Shown: one piece after another, positions 9,988 through 20,250 of the stretch
Layout: every line of letters begins with the position of its first letter
Numbering within the stretch: position 1 is the first letter of the stretch
DNA from: Saccharomyces paradoxus
Taxonomy: Eukaryota; Ascomycota; Saccharomycetes; Saccharomycetales; Saccharomycetaceae
Direction of reading: 5' to 3'
Assembly (NCBI RefSeq): GCF_002079055.1
Contig: NC_047501.1
Coordinates: 186,001 to 250,000, forward strand
Length of the DNA stretch: 64,000 nucleotides
Position numbers and translations under genes: made by a program
The notes under the pieces: generated by a model
The model's database searches: none
Told to the model about the DNA's origin: nothing
What the model saw: only the letters and a program-made list of their open reading frames with translations

Positions 9988-11463
9988 CTAGTACCTCACC
10001 TCGTAAGAACCCGCTTTCGATATATATTTGATCCATTTAACAGCGCGGTGCTTACTGTCTTTTCCAGAGATGGTAAAGTATCGTACGACTAATCCTGAAT
10101 TACTGAACATCATGACCTCAAAATCTAGGGATATCGGAGGCCTCGTCCATTGTTGCAGATTCAATTGAGTAGTATCGCTTGTAGAAACAGTAACCGCACT
10201 CAAAGTGTTTTCCGTCAACCCATTGAACTTGTTGAATCTCCAAATCATTGCATTTTCCTCCGGCACAAACTTACAGTGACCATTGGAAACACTTATCTTA
10301 CAATCCACAGTGCTTGGTGGAACGGGTATATGTAATACCACATCCTTTGCGGAAAGTTTCCCCGGGAACAACGACTTCAATGTTATCCTGTAATCAATCT
10401 CATTATCTCTTGTGGAATGCGTAACAATAGGTGTGACCTTGAACGGAAGGTTTATGTTATCTCGTACATGATATTTCATCAGTTCCATCGAACCGTCTGG
10501 TGGGACAAATTCAATGATATGATTTCTATTAAATTTGTCAAGTGACACGCATTCATGAAACTTACAATCTTCTAATAAAACACTGCCGGCAGCAGCTTTG
10601 GGAATGAAGTTCTTGTTTTCAAAATCGCTACGAGAGTGACGCTGCTGTTGTGCTAGCCATTTCTTTTCATCTTCGGATTGCATCCCTAAGGAATCATTCA
10701 GTCCAAATCTACAAACAGGGGTCCCGCTCAGGTGCGTGGTAATATCTATGGTCCCATCAACATAAGATTTCAAGATAGAACCATCCCTAGATACCAGAAT
10801 ATTTATCCTCTCATTGACATACAGAAATACTTCATCCTTCTTGTGTATTATCCCCTTAGGCCTCCAAGTGATCTTATTATTATCATAAAAATCAGAATTC
10901 GAGTCTCCTTGGCCTAGGAAACTACTGCTTCTTTTCGTCAAAAATTTGGGAAAATGCAGTTCTCCCCCTGAAGAAGTAGGAGATGACGAGGAAGATAATA
11001 CATCATTTCCATCGGGACTATCTAATAATCCGCCCATGTTTCTTACGGGTTTCACAGACATCTGTGCTATAACAGAGTTCAATTCAGTGTCAATGGGTAT
11101 CCCATTTCCACCCAACATTATATCCAGCATCTCATGTACAATCATGAATTCCTCTTTCAAGGCCTCCTCTCTGTCCAGTCGATACGCATTCATCACAGCG
11201 TCAAATTTATATAAGAACTCCCAGATCGCCGCACTATTGGCGTTGCTTCTCGTAATGGTTACCAACCATAAATTGTCGCCATGTCTCGACCTGATGTGAT
11301 GGAAAGTCGTAGACCCCAACGTCAAAACAGGCGATCTCACATCAAGGTTATTGATCACCTGTACTCGGAAGATATCGGATATGGACCGCTTCAACGAGTT
11401 CTTGAAGAACTTGTTCAGAATAAGTTCACCTCTCGATGAGTATACCAGCACCCCACTAATCAT
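9988..11463 (-). CDS. APM4: Apm4, mu subunit of the AP-2 clathrin adaptor
   Basis: 491 residues, the usual length. Medium chain of AP-2, acting in clathrin-mediated endocytosis at the plasma membrane. The N-terminus (MISGVLVYSSRGELIL) is the longin-like mu domain. A Ser-rich linker around residues 150-190 is followed by the mu-homology domain, which runs from about residue 210 to the C-terminus and would bind tyrosine-based cargo signals. The frame ends in the typical mu C-terminal strand. Transcribed away from PRS5, sharing a 252-base divergent promoter. Confidence 0.96.
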   Translation of the reverse strand: MISGVLVYSSRGELILNKFFKNSLKRSISDIFRVQVINNLDVRSPVLTLGSTTFHHIRSRHGDNLWLVTITRSNANSAAIWEFLYKFDAVMNAYRLDREEALKEEFMIVHEMLDIMLGGNGIPIDTELNSVIAQMSVKPVRNMGGLLDSPDGNDVLSSSSSPTSSGGELHFPKFLTKRSSSFLGQGDSNSDFYDNNKITWRPKGIIHKKDEVFLYVNERINILVSRDGSILKSYVDGTIDITTHLSGTPVCRFGLNDSLGMQSEDEKKWLAQQQRHSRSDFENKNFIPKAAAGSVLLEDCKFHECVSLDKFNRNHIIEFVPPDGSMELMKYHVRDNINLPFKVTPIVTHSTRDNEIDYRITLKSLFPGKLSAKDVVLHIPVPPSTVDCKISVSNGHCKFVPEENAMIWRFNKFNGLTENTLSAVTVSTSDTTQLNLQQWTRPPISLDFEVMMFSNSGLVVRYFTISGKDSKHRAVKWIKYISKAGSYEVRY

Positions 11464-11715
11464 CGCTCACCATAACTCTATGTGATCCTCCCCTCCCCCA
11501 AGCGTTATGAAAGATTTCCATACTTTACATATAAGTTCTCCTATATTAATTAAGTAAGGAAAGTATGGCTGTTACCCTTCGACAGCTGCTGAAAAAAATT
11601 TTCTATCAAATAATAAATGGCAGTGATTAGTGAGAAAGGCTGGATGAGATGAGAGTAAATCGGTGGAAACAGTAGCTTTGTTGGAGGCTGATACTAGGCT
11701 AGGAACGTAGTCTGC

Positions 11716-13206
11716 ATGTCTATGAGTAATATTGTTGTCTTTGGAGGGGATTCGCACCCCGAGTTGGTTACTAAGATCTGCGAGAATTTGGATATTCATC
11801 CATCGAAAGTAGAATTAGGGAAGTTTTCCAATGGAGAAACGAACATTGCTCTACGCGAATCTGTTCGTGAAAAGGATGTATATATCATCCAGAGCGGGTG
11901 CGGTCAAGTGAACGACACGTTCATGCAGTTGCTGATCTTGATCAGTGCCTGTAAGTCTGCTTCTGCCTCGAGGGTTACAGCGGTGATGCCATACCTATGC
12001 TACTCGAGACAGCCAGATATCCCATATACTGCCAAGGGTGCTCCCATTATCTCCAAGCCCAAGGAGAATTATACTTTTGAATCGCATCCAGGCACGCCTG
12101 TGTCATCTTCATTAATGACGCAGAGACCAGGTGCTGAGAGCTCGTTGAAGAGTTTGGATAGCGCAATACGATCCACTATTAATTTGGAAAATCCGCAGCC
12201 TATCAGAACACCAAACAACAATGCTACGTCTAACAACAATTTCGACATCAAGAAGACGCTATCTTTTTCAAGAATTCCTATGATTCCCGGTGGTAAGTTA
12301 CAAAATACAAGCAATAGCACAGACGCTGGCGAATTGTTCAACGCTCAAAATGCAGGTTATAAGTTATGGGTAGTACAAGCCGGTACTTTGATTGCTCATT
12401 TGTTGAGTGCTGCAGGTGCAGACCATGTGATTACAATGGATTTGCACGATCCGCAATTTCCTGGGTTTTTCGACATTCCAGTAGACAATCTCTACTGTAA
12501 ACCCATCGCACAAAACTATATACAGCATTGTATTCCAGATTATCAAGATGCTGTGATTGTTTCGCCAGATGCTGGTGGTGCCAAGAGAGCTACGGCTATT
12601 GCAGACGCTTTGGAGTTGTCCTTCGCCTTAATTCATAAAGAAAGAAGGTCTCAGTTATTAAAGGGTCCTCCAGATGCCACGCTGACCTCGGGTGGTTCGC
12701 TACCTGTATCTCCAAGACCATTAGTAACCACTTTGGTCTCCTCCCAAAATAATACCACTTCAGGTGCCACCGGGGTCGCGGCTCTTGAAATGAAGAAAAC
12801 AACTTCAACCTCTTCCACTTCGTCGCAGTCTTCCAATTCATCCAAGTTCGTTCAAACTACCATGCTTGTTGGTGATGTTAGAAACAAGGTGTGTATTATA
12901 GTGGACGATTTGGTGGATACTTCATATACCATCACCAGAGCTGCAAAATTACTGAAGGATCAAGGGTCCACCAAAGTTTACGCTCTAATAACACACGGTG
13001 TTTTTTCAGGTGATGCGCTGGAGAGGATCGGTCAAAGTAGTATAGACAAGCTGATCATTTCTAACACGGTACCTCAAGATAGAACATTACAGTACCTAGG
13101 TAAAGACAGGGTGGATGTTATTGATGTGTCCTGCATAATCGGTGAAGCTATTAGAAGAATCCATAATGGTGAGTCCATTTCTATGTTGTTCGAGCACGGA
13201 TGGTAG
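11716..13206 (+). CDS. PRS5: Prs5 phosphoribosyl-pyrophosphate synthetase subunit
   Basis: 496 residues, much longer than a standard PRPP synthetase (about 320) because of two non-homologous insertions, a known trait of yeast Prs5. One, rich in Ser/Asn, follows the [14 protein letters not shown] segment (about residues 115-205). The other, rich in Thr/Ser, spans about 310-380. Conserved parts include [15 protein letters not shown] and the PRPP-binding [10 protein letters not shown] around 396-405. It makes PRPP from ribose-5-phosphate and ATP as part of Prs complexes, and is linked to cell-wall-integrity signalling through the insertions. The start gives the exact S. cerevisiae length. Confidence 0.97.
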   Translation: MSMSNIVVFGGDSHPELVTKICENLDIHPSKVELGKFSNGETNIALRESVREKDVYIIQSGCGQVNDTFMQLLILISACKSASASRVTAVMPYLCYSRQPDIPYTAKGAPIISKPKENYTFESHPGTPVSSSLMTQRPGAESSLKSLDSAIRSTINLENPQPIRTPNNNATSNNNFDIKKTLSFSRIPMIPGGKLQNTSNSTDAGELFNAQNAGYKLWVVQAGTLIAHLLSAAGADHVITMDLHDPQFPGFFDIPVDNLYCKPIAQNYIQHCIPDYQDAVIVSPDAGGAKRATAIADALELSFALIHKERRSQLLKGPPDATLTSGGSLPVSPRPLVTTLVSSQNNTTSGATGVAALEMKKTTSTSSTSSQSSNSSKFVQTTMLVGDVRNKVCIIVDDLVDTSYTITRAAKLLKDQGSTKVYALITHGVFSGDALERIGQSSIDKLIISNTVPQDRTLQYLGKDRVDVIDVSCIIGEAIRRIHNGESISMLFEHGW

Positions 13207-13484
13207 TGGCATTGATGTGTTTCATTTTTTTTATTGATAAAATAGGGAAAAGTGTCTATATAGTTTGCGTATAAAATTCTCTACATTTTTTTCCTTTTGT
13301 TTAGTATGTGTATTGAAACATTTATTTATAGGTTAAAGAAACAAAAAAAAAAAAATGCCAATTTCTTCTTGTATATCTGTAGAAAAAATTCTGAGCTGCT
13401 CCACCCGTCGCAATCTCATGCATTTAGGACTAATAAGGACGATCATGATGATGATGCATGACCAATTTTTCTGGCATAATTGCT

Positions 13485-15605
13485 TCACCTTTTCATGGTT
13501 GAGGAAGAGCCGTTACCTTCATAATTGGAGGTTCTTGACAAAGATTCGGTGTAATTAGGACGATCATTGTTGTTAGTATTCTCGTTTTTAAATTTATTTT
13601 TAATACTGGAAAACAAACTTGCGTTCGAACTTGAACTTTCTCTATCGTCACTTCGATTTGAATATTCTTGGTTGATATTTTCATTATCATGTTCACTTTT
13701 GGATTCGTCCCAATCCTTTGCGGGGCCAATGATCGTTTTGGGGACACCTTTGACTGTGATCACAGATTCAACGATACCATTCTTGGTGTTTTGGTAAGAG
13801 GATGAGATTGTGACGTTTTGGTTTTCGTTGAGGTGATCAGTGTCAGAGTTTGGAATTGATATGCTGTCAGGGCTATTTCTCGTGGTTTTTGTCGAGGTAG
13901 TGACTTGAGTGGGTTCACCTGACCTTTGAGTGTGGAGGATAGCTTGGTGGGACAGTTCTGCATGATCACTTAATAGTTGTTGTTCTTCGGCGGAGAGTGA
14001 CTTACCATTTGAGTGTGGTGCTGGAGAAGGTTCTTTGCTAGAATGAGGAGTGTGAGTAGTAATAATCTTCGGGACGTTAGCGGGCTTTTTAATCGTGACA
14101 AAAGATTTATTTACGTTCAATGGGTTGGACGCTAGATTTGAAGGTATGATGGTGCCATGTTCTGTTGGTTGTGGAGTTGGGGATAAGACAGCGTTGGACC
14201 TATCGTAACCATCGTTGGACTTCCGTTTCCAAGACTTACTGTTCAAATCTTGCTGTAGGTGCACAGACGGGTGATTGGAATTAGATGGGGACAAGAGTGG
14301 AGAAGATTCATCGGTATGGTCTGGAGCACGGTGTTCCTTGTGAGAGCTGGTGTATAAATGATGTAAATAGGAAGTAATGTGCCTTTTGCTCAAGGGTCCC
14401 GGTTGTTGTCTCATAATATGCTGATGCATGTCGACAAAGACATCAGACTCGTCCACGATTTCTTCACCAATCAACTCTTCAATGACATCTTCCAAGGTCA
14501 AAACACCAATAGCGCCATGCGAGGAGCCCGGCTCTTTACTAACGACACACATGTGAGCTTTTCCCTCCTGGAAGTAATTCAGAATATTCAAACAAGACGT
14601 GTTGGGGGAAGTTTCCGGCAACGTGGCCAAGGGAAAGTGGGAGATTGGAAGGCAATCATCAGGATCGTAGGAAATAAGCACCCTGACAAGTAACATGCCA
14701 ATGAAGTTATTCGGTTCATTGGGCAAAAAAATTGGGATTCTGGAAAACCCTGAATTGAATATCTTTTCGACAGTTTTGTCGTCTAGGATGGTATCAGCAC
14801 TCATTGTAAACACGTTTTCAATCGGAGTCATAATTTCCTCGACCCTCTTTGCCTTCAGATCCAAGACAGCAGAGATGATCGTGACTTCGTCTTTAGTCAA
14901 CCGTTCCACACCCATGGTCCTATGCAAGGTGACCAAAGTCTTCAGGCCGGACTTCTTGTACATGGTACCATGATCTTCACCCAGCATATAATCCAGGAGA
15001 GTCGCAATCGGATACGCGACCGGGTACATCAAATACATCAGTACAAGAACAAAGGGGCAGAAGAATGCCCCGACTTGCAACCCGTATTTAACGCAGACAC
15101 TCTGCGGAATAATTTCACCGAAAATAACAATTAGAATCGTTGACGACACTACAGCTTGCCAACCGCCTCCGAGACACCTATCCAAAACGATAGGTAGCGT
15201 TTCGTTAGTTATAACATTGGAAAGAAGTAGCGTGACCAGAACCCAATGTTTCCCCTTAGATATTAGGTCAAGCACCCGCTTGGCCAGTTTCTTCTCAGAA
15301 TTCGAGCCTGAAGTACTGATAACCTTCAGGTAAACTTCGTCTTGACCCATCAACCCAAGCGTCAACCCAGCAAATACACCACCCAGCAGCACCAGGATGA
15401 TAGAGATAATATAGTACGTGGTTACGCTCGCCTCATCACCTACGCTATGGCCGGAGTCGGCAACATCTCTAGAATTGAGTGCATGTGATCCGGTTATCAA
15501 CGGCAGTGAATATATCTTCGGTATCGTGAAGATATGGTACAAGAACATGTATACCCAATGAGGAGCGCCAGATCGTGACCGGGACCTTAGTGACAACAAC
15601 GACAT
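13485..15605 (-). CDS. MAM3: Mam3, vacuolar CNNM/HlyC-type membrane protein
   Basis: 706 residues. Vacuolar membrane protein required for normal mitochondrial morphology and linked to manganese and magnesium handling. It has an N-terminal signal-like segment, then a DUF21/CNNM core with several membrane spans (IISIILVLLGGVFAGLTLGLMG; HWVLVTLLLSNVITNETLP; IFGEIIPQSV), then a CBS-pair region (VEEIMTPIENVF, SRIPIF, GVLTLEDVIEELIGEEIVDE), then a long Ser/Asn/Thr-rich disordered tail. The frame is open upstream to 15719 but only from a TTG; the ATG at 15605 is used. Divergent from GPD2 across a 1-kb gap. Confidence 0.96.
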   Translation of the reverse strand: MSLLSLRSRSRSGAPHWVYMFLYHIFTIPKIYSLPLITGSHALNSRDVADSGHSVGDEASVTTYYIISIILVLLGGVFAGLTLGLMGQDEVYLKVISTSGSNSEKKLAKRVLDLISKGKHWVLVTLLLSNVITNETLPIVLDRCLGGGWQAVVSSTILIVIFGEIIPQSVCVKYGLQVGAFFCPFVLVLMYLMYPVAYPIATLLDYMLGEDHGTMYKKSGLKTLVTLHRTMGVERLTKDEVTIISAVLDLKAKRVEEIMTPIENVFTMSADTILDDKTVEKIFNSGFSRIPIFLPNEPNNFIGMLLVRVLISYDPDDCLPISHFPLATLPETSPNTSCLNILNYFQEGKAHMCVVSKEPGSSHGAIGVLTLEDVIEELIGEEIVDESDVFVDMHQHIMRQQPGPLSKRHITSYLHHLYTSSHKEHRAPDHTDESSPLLSPSNSNHPSVHLQQDLNSKSWKRKSNDGYDRSNAVLSPTPQPTEHGTIIPSNLASNPLNVNKSFVTIKKPANVPKIITTHTPHSSKEPSPAPHSNGKSLSAEEQQLLSDHAELSHQAILHTQRSGEPTQVTTSTKTTRNSPDSISIPNSDTDHLNENQNVTISSSYQNTKNGIVESVITVKGVPKTIIGPAKDWDESKSEHDNENINQEYSNRSDDRESSSSNASLFSSIKNKFKNENTNNNDRPNYTESLSRTSNYEGNGSSSTMKR

Positions 15606-16604
15606 ATCTATTATAGTGGCGAGAGTTTGGTGCAGATAACAGATGCAGCAGCAGTAGCAGAGAATGCAAGTGACAGTGATGATATCGACTCTTTTTTTAT
15701 TATGTAATACGCACAACAAGCACGATTAGGAAAAGCCTGTGTGCATTCATCAAGGTCCCTTTTTTCCAATTTGCTAAATTAAAATTCAGAGAAACCCAAA
15801 GAATGAAGAAGGGAAAGAAAAACAAATACCGGCCCTAACCCAGACTCCTTTTCCAAGCCAGTACCCTATTGAAATGAGCCCTCCAAACCTAGGGTATATA
15901 TCATTATTCACGTCAGAAACTCCGATTATTTTTATCGGAACATCCGAGCACCCGCGCCTTCCTCAACCCAGTCACCACCCCAGAGAACCGTGCGCGATGA
16001 GGTAATCCTGAGCCATCACCCACCCCACCCGTTGATGACAGCAATTCGGGAGGGCGAAAAATAGAAACTGGAGCAAGGAATTACCATCACCGTCACCATC
16101 ACCATCATATCGCCTTAGCCTCTAGCCATAGCCATCATGCAAGCGTGTATTTCTTGAGATTCAGTCATCATCATTGCTGAGTTCGTTTTCCTTCACATGA
16201 TGAGGAAGGTTGAGTATGCTCGAAACAATAAGACGACGATAGCTCTGCCATTGTTATATTACGCTTTTGCGCCGAGGTGCCGATGGGTTTGCTGAGGGGA
16301 AGAGTGTTTAGCTTTACGGACCTATTGCCATTGTTATTCCGATTAATCTATTGTTCAGCAGCTCTTGTTTACTCTGTCATAGTAGTAGTTTTTTTTTTTT
16401 GGTTTATTTTTTTTTTTCTTCTTGCCTTTTTTTCTTGTTACTTTTTTTCTTAGTTTTTTTTTTTCCTTCCACTAAGCTTTATCCTTGGGTTCTTCTTTCT
16501 ACTCCTTTAGTTTTTTTTTTTTATATATTAATTTTTAAGTTTACGTATTTTAGTAGATTCAATTCTCTTTCCCTTTCCTTTTCCTTCGCTCCCCTTCCTT
16601 ATCA
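15606..16604. other. MAM3-GPD2 divergent intergenic region
   Basis: About 1 kb without a gene. It contains CA-rich stretches with repeated ACCATC units near 16082-16110 and very long poly-T tracts on the plus strand from about 16380 to 16530. Poly(dT) tracts of this kind exclude nucleosomes and mark strong promoters, fitting a regulated GPD2 upstream region. I see no RNA gene here. Confidence 0.7.
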
Positions 16605-17924
16605 ATGCTTGCTGTCAGAAGATTAACAAGATATACATTCCTTAAGCGAACGCATCCGGTGTTATATACTCGTCGTGCATATAAATTTTTGCCTTCAAGA
16701 TCTGCTTCCCCAAGAAGATCATTATTACAAATACAACTGCGCTCAAAGATGACTGCTCATACTAATATCAAACAACACAAACACTGCCACGAGGACCATC
16801 CTATAAGAAGATCGGACTCTGCCGTGTCGATTGTACATTTGAAACGTGCGCCCTTCAAAGTCACAGTGATCGGTTCTGGTAACTGGGGGACCACTATCGC
16901 CAAAGTCATTGCAGAAAACACAGAATTGCATTCTCATATTTTCGAGCCAGAGGTGAGAATGTGGGTTTTTGATGAAAAGATCGGCGACGAAAATCTAACA
17001 GATATCATAAATACAAGACACCAGAACGTTAAATATCTGCCTAACATTGATCTGCCCCATAACCTAGTGGCCGATCCTGATCTTTTGCATTCCATCAAGG
17101 GTGCCGATATCCTTGTTTTCAACATCCCTCATCAATTTTTACCAAACATAGTCAAACAGTTGCAAGGCCACGTGGCTCCTCATGTAAGGGCCATCTCATG
17201 TCTAAAAGGGTTCGAGTTGGGCTCCAAGGGCGTCCAATTGCTATCCTCTTATGTCACTGATGAATTAGGAGTTCAATGTGGTGCACTATCTGGTGCAAAC
17301 CTGGCACCGGAAGTGGCCAAGGAGCATTGGTCCGAAACTACCGTGGCTTACCAACTACCAAAGGATTACCAAGGTGATGGTAAGGATGTAGATCATAAGA
17401 TTTTGAAATTGCTGTTCCACAGACCTTACTTCCACGTCAATGTCATCGATGATGTCGCTGGTATATCCATTGCCGGTGCCTTGAAGAACGTTGTGGCACT
17501 TGCATGTGGTTTCGTAGAAGGTATGGGATGGGGAAACAATGCCTCTGCAGCCATTCAAAGGCTGGGTCTAGGTGAAATCATCAAGTTCGGTAGAATGTTC
17601 TTCCCAGAATCCAAGGTCGAAACCTACTATCAAGAATCTGCCGGTGTTGCAGATTTGATTACCACCTGTTCAGGCGGTAGAAACGTTAAAGTTGCCACAT
17701 ACATGGCCAAGACCGGCAAGTCGGCCTTGGAAGCAGAAAAGGAACTACTAAACGGTCAATCCGCCCAAGGTATAATTACATGCAGAGAAGTCCACGAGTG
17801 GCTGCAAACATGTGAGTTGACCCAGGAATTCCCATTGTTCGAGGCAGTGTACCAGATAGTCTACAACAACGTCCGCATGGAAGACCTACCGGAGATGATT
17901 GAAGAACTAGACATCGATGACTAA
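16605..17924 (+). CDS. GPD2: Gpd2 NAD-dependent glycerol-3-phosphate dehydrogenase
   Basis: 439 residues. Reduces dihydroxyacetone phosphate to glycerol-3-phosphate with NADH; it is the anaerobic redox-balancing isoenzyme. The first roughly 50 residues are basic and Arg/Ser-rich (MLAVRRLTRYTFLKRTH), fitting the mitochondrial presequence reported for Gpd2. The Rossmann motif GSGNWG begins at Gly90. Downstream are the catalytic-domain motifs GALKNVVALACGFVEG and GVADLITTCSGGRN. Nearly identical to S. cerevisiae in the enzyme domain, with variation in the presequence. It appears to lack the final Glu of the S. cerevisiae protein. Confidence 0.97.
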   Translation: MLAVRRLTRYTFLKRTHPVLYTRRAYKFLPSRSASPRRSLLQIQLRSKMTAHTNIKQHKHCHEDHPIRRSDSAVSIVHLKRAPFKVTVIGSGNWGTTIAKVIAENTELHSHIFEPEVRMWVFDEKIGDENLTDIINTRHQNVKYLPNIDLPHNLVADPDLLHSIKGADILVFNIPHQFLPNIVKQLQGHVAPHVRAISCLKGFELGSKGVQLLSSYVTDELGVQCGALSGANLAPEVAKEHWSETTVAYQLPKDYQGDGKDVDHKILKLLFHRPYFHVNVIDDVAGISIAGALKNVVALACGFVEGMGWGNNASAAIQRLGLGEIIKFGRMFFPESKVETYYQESAGVADLITTCSGGRNVKVATYMAKTGKSALEAEKELLNGQSAQGIITCREVHEWLQTCELTQEFPLFEAVYQIVYNNVRMEDLPEMIEELDIDD

Positions 17925-18023
17925 TAGACACTCCACCACCACCCCTCTCTGATCTTTCCTGTTGCCTTTTTTTTTCTTTATCACTTTATCATTATACACA
18001 AAATCTACTACTACTACTAGTAA

Positions 18024-18056
<33 letters not shown>

Positions 18057-18709
18057 ACTTACTATAATTTTCTATTCTCTTTCTCTTTAAAAATCTATCA
18101 TTTAACGTTAATTTCTATATATACATAACTACCACTATACACGCCATTATCGTTTACATACTACAACACGTTAATGAAAGATACGACACCCTGTACCATG
18201 AAACAATCAAATAATCGCCTCTAACTTTTCTGTTATCTATAGCCCTTAATAGTGTTCCTCGAACCTTTTCACTGCAGTAATTTTCCACATGGGCCCAGCC
18301 CCCGAGATAAGGGTGCCAGATTAGTCACTACTGACGGACAATCTGTCATTTATGCGATTTTTTAGTGACTCATGTCGCATTTTGCCCGTGGTTTTCCGCT
18401 GTCGCAACCTATTTCCATTAACGGTGCCGTATGGAAGAGTCATTTAAAGGCAGGAGAGAGAGATTACTCATCTTCATTGGATCAAATTGATGACTGCGCA
18501 GCAGCAGATAGTGTAATCTGGACAGTTACGAGACCCAGACTAGTGCTGCCCCAGTAGTATATTAATGGGCATACAATTGTACTTCCTTGTTTATGTTCCG
18601 TTCGGTTTTGTCTTTAGTTCTTGCTTCTTATCTCTCCATATTGCAGCAATAAGGAACATTGTTCTAATATACACACGCACAAGAGAACTACACATACTCG
18701 CATAAAATA
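17925..18709. other. GPD2-ARG1 intergenic region with a CTA trinucleotide tract
   Basis: A 785-base gap. Its first part is the GPD2 3' end with an imperfect (CTA)n microsatellite at about 18004-18056. Its second part is the ARG1 promoter with Gcn4-type sites, described separately. Nothing else gene-like is seen; the 61-codon frame at 18372 overlaps the promoter and is not credible. Confidence 0.7.
18366..18372. promoter_or_regulatory. Gcn4 site TGACTCA upstream of ARG1
   Basis: A perfect TGACTCA lies about 340 bases before the ARG1 start. A second core, GAGTCA (the reverse complement of TGACTC), is at 18437-18442, and a TTACTCA variant at 18464-18470. ARG1 is a classic target of general amino-acid control, so Gcn4 binding is likely. 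Confidence 0.8.
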
Positions 18710-19972
18710 ATGTCTAAAGGAAAAGTTTGTTTGGCTTATTCTGGTGGTTTAGATACTTCCGTCATTTTGGCTTGGTTGTTAGACCAAGGCTACGAAGTTG
18801 TGGCTTTCATGGCTAATGTAGGCCAAGAAGAAGATTTCGATGCCGCTAAGGAAAAGGCTTTGAAGATTGGTGCCTGTAAGTTCGTTTGTGTAGATTGTCG
18901 TGAAGATTTTGTTAATGACATTCTATTCCCAGCTGTGCAGGTCAACGCTGTGTACGAAGACGTCTACCTATTGGGTACTTCTTTGGCAAGACCGGTTATC
19001 GCTAAGGCTCAAATTGACGTCGCTAAACAAGAGGGCTGTTTTGCGGTCTCTCACGGTTGTACCGGTAAAGGTAACGACCAAATTAGATTCGAATTATCGT
19101 TTTACGCCTTGAAGCCAGACGTCAAGTGTATTACACCATGGAGAATGCCTGAATTTTTCGAGAGATTTGCTGGTAGAAAGGATTTATTAGACTATGCCGC
19201 ACAAAAAGGCATTCCAGTCGCCCAAACAAAAGCCAAGCCATGGTCCACTGACGAAAACCAAGCCCACATTTCTTACGAAGCAGGTATCTTGGAAGACCCA
19301 GATACCACCCCACCAAAGGACATGTGGAAACTGATCGTCGACCCAATGGATGCTCCGGACCAACCACAAGATTTGACCATTGATTTTGAACGTGGTCTCC
19401 CAGTTAAGTTGACCTACACCGATAATAAGACTTCCAAGGAAGTTTCTGTCACCAAGCCTTTGGATGTTTTCTTAGCTGCATCTAATTTGGCAAGAGCCAA
19501 CGGTGTTGGCAGAATCGATATTGTGGAAGATCGTTACATTAACTTGAAATCCAGAGGTTGTTACGAACAGGCCCCATTGACTGTTTTGAGAAAAGCCCAT
19601 GTTGACTTGGAAGGTTTGACTCTAGACAAAGAAGTTCGCCAATTGAGAGACTCATTCGTCACACCAAACTACTCGAGATTGATATATAACGGTTCCTATT
19701 TCACCCCAGAGTGTGAATACATCAGATCCATGATCCAACCTTCCCAAAATAGCGTCAACGGTACTGTCAGAGTTAGACTATATAAGGGTAATGTCATCAT
19801 TCTGGGTAGATCTACAAAGACTGAAAAGTTGTATGACCCAACAGAATCCTCCATGGATGAATTGACCGGATTCTTACCTACCGACACCACTGGTTTCATC
19901 GCCATCCAAGCTATTAGAATTAAAAAATACGGTGAATCCAAAAAAGCCAAAGGTGAAGAGTTGACTTTGTAA
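18710..19972 (+). CDS. ARG1: Arg1 argininosuccinate synthetase
   Basis: 420 residues. Condenses citrulline and aspartate, using ATP, to argininosuccinate in cytosolic arginine synthesis. The ATP-pyrophosphatase P-loop AYSGGLDTS is at residues 8-16. Other family motifs are GCTGKGNDQIRFE and the substrate-binding Arg/Ser-rich segments of the synthetase domain. Codon use is strongly biased toward preferred yeast codons (GGT, TTG, AAG, GAA), indicating high expression. Gcn4 sites upstream fit amino-acid control; arginine repression through ArgR/Mcm1 is expected from the family but I did not find a clear box. Confidence 0.97.
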   Translation: MSKGKVCLAYSGGLDTSVILAWLLDQGYEVVAFMANVGQEEDFDAAKEKALKIGACKFVCVDCREDFVNDILFPAVQVNAVYEDVYLLGTSLARPVIAKAQIDVAKQEGCFAVSHGCTGKGNDQIRFELSFYALKPDVKCITPWRMPEFFERFAGRKDLLDYAAQKGIPVAQTKAKPWSTDENQAHISYEAGILEDPDTTPPKDMWKLIVDPMDAPDQPQDLTIDFERGLPVKLTYTDNKTSKEVSVTKPLDVFLAASNLARANGVGRIDIVEDRYINLKSRGCYEQAPLTVLRKAHVDLEGLTLDKEVRQLRDSFVTPNYSRLIYNGSYFTPECEYIRSMIQPSQNSVNGTVRVRLYKGNVIILGRSTKTEKLYDPTESSMDELTGFLPTDTTGFIAIQAIRIKKYGESKKAKGEELTL

Positions 19973-20250
19973 GTCAGCTAGCCCACCGCCTCAAGATAAA
20001 TAACGTTCTCCTCCCCCTATTCCTACACACTCTTGTGATGTAAATACATATGTAGACATATGTATGCTTATGTATAAATAGTTTAAGAAAGCATCATACC
20101 AATTTTGGATAAAAGAAAATTTCAGCAAAGAACGTAGCCGTTCAGTATAAATTGACGTAGCGCGAAATCCCAATATCATAAAAGAAAAACATCATTCCAT
20201 AAGGACATTGAAAAGAAGAAAACGGAACACCGCATCATCAAATCGCCAGG

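Noticed and set aside
15606-15719. 38-codon N-terminal extension of MAM3 with several Cys
   Set aside because: Starts only at TTG; the ATG at 15605 gives the family length.
16080-16115. Repeated ACCATC units resembling a direct-repeat array
   Set aside because: Short contiguous microsatellite without spacers; not a CRISPR-like structure, and this is a eukaryote.
16351-16626. 91-codon Phe/Ser-rich frame before GPD2
   Set aside because: Made of poly-T tracts in the GPD2 promoter; the composition (FFFLVYFFF...) is an artefact.
18372-18557. 61-codon frame in the ARG1 promoter
   Set aside because: Overlaps Gcn4 sites; no homologue known.
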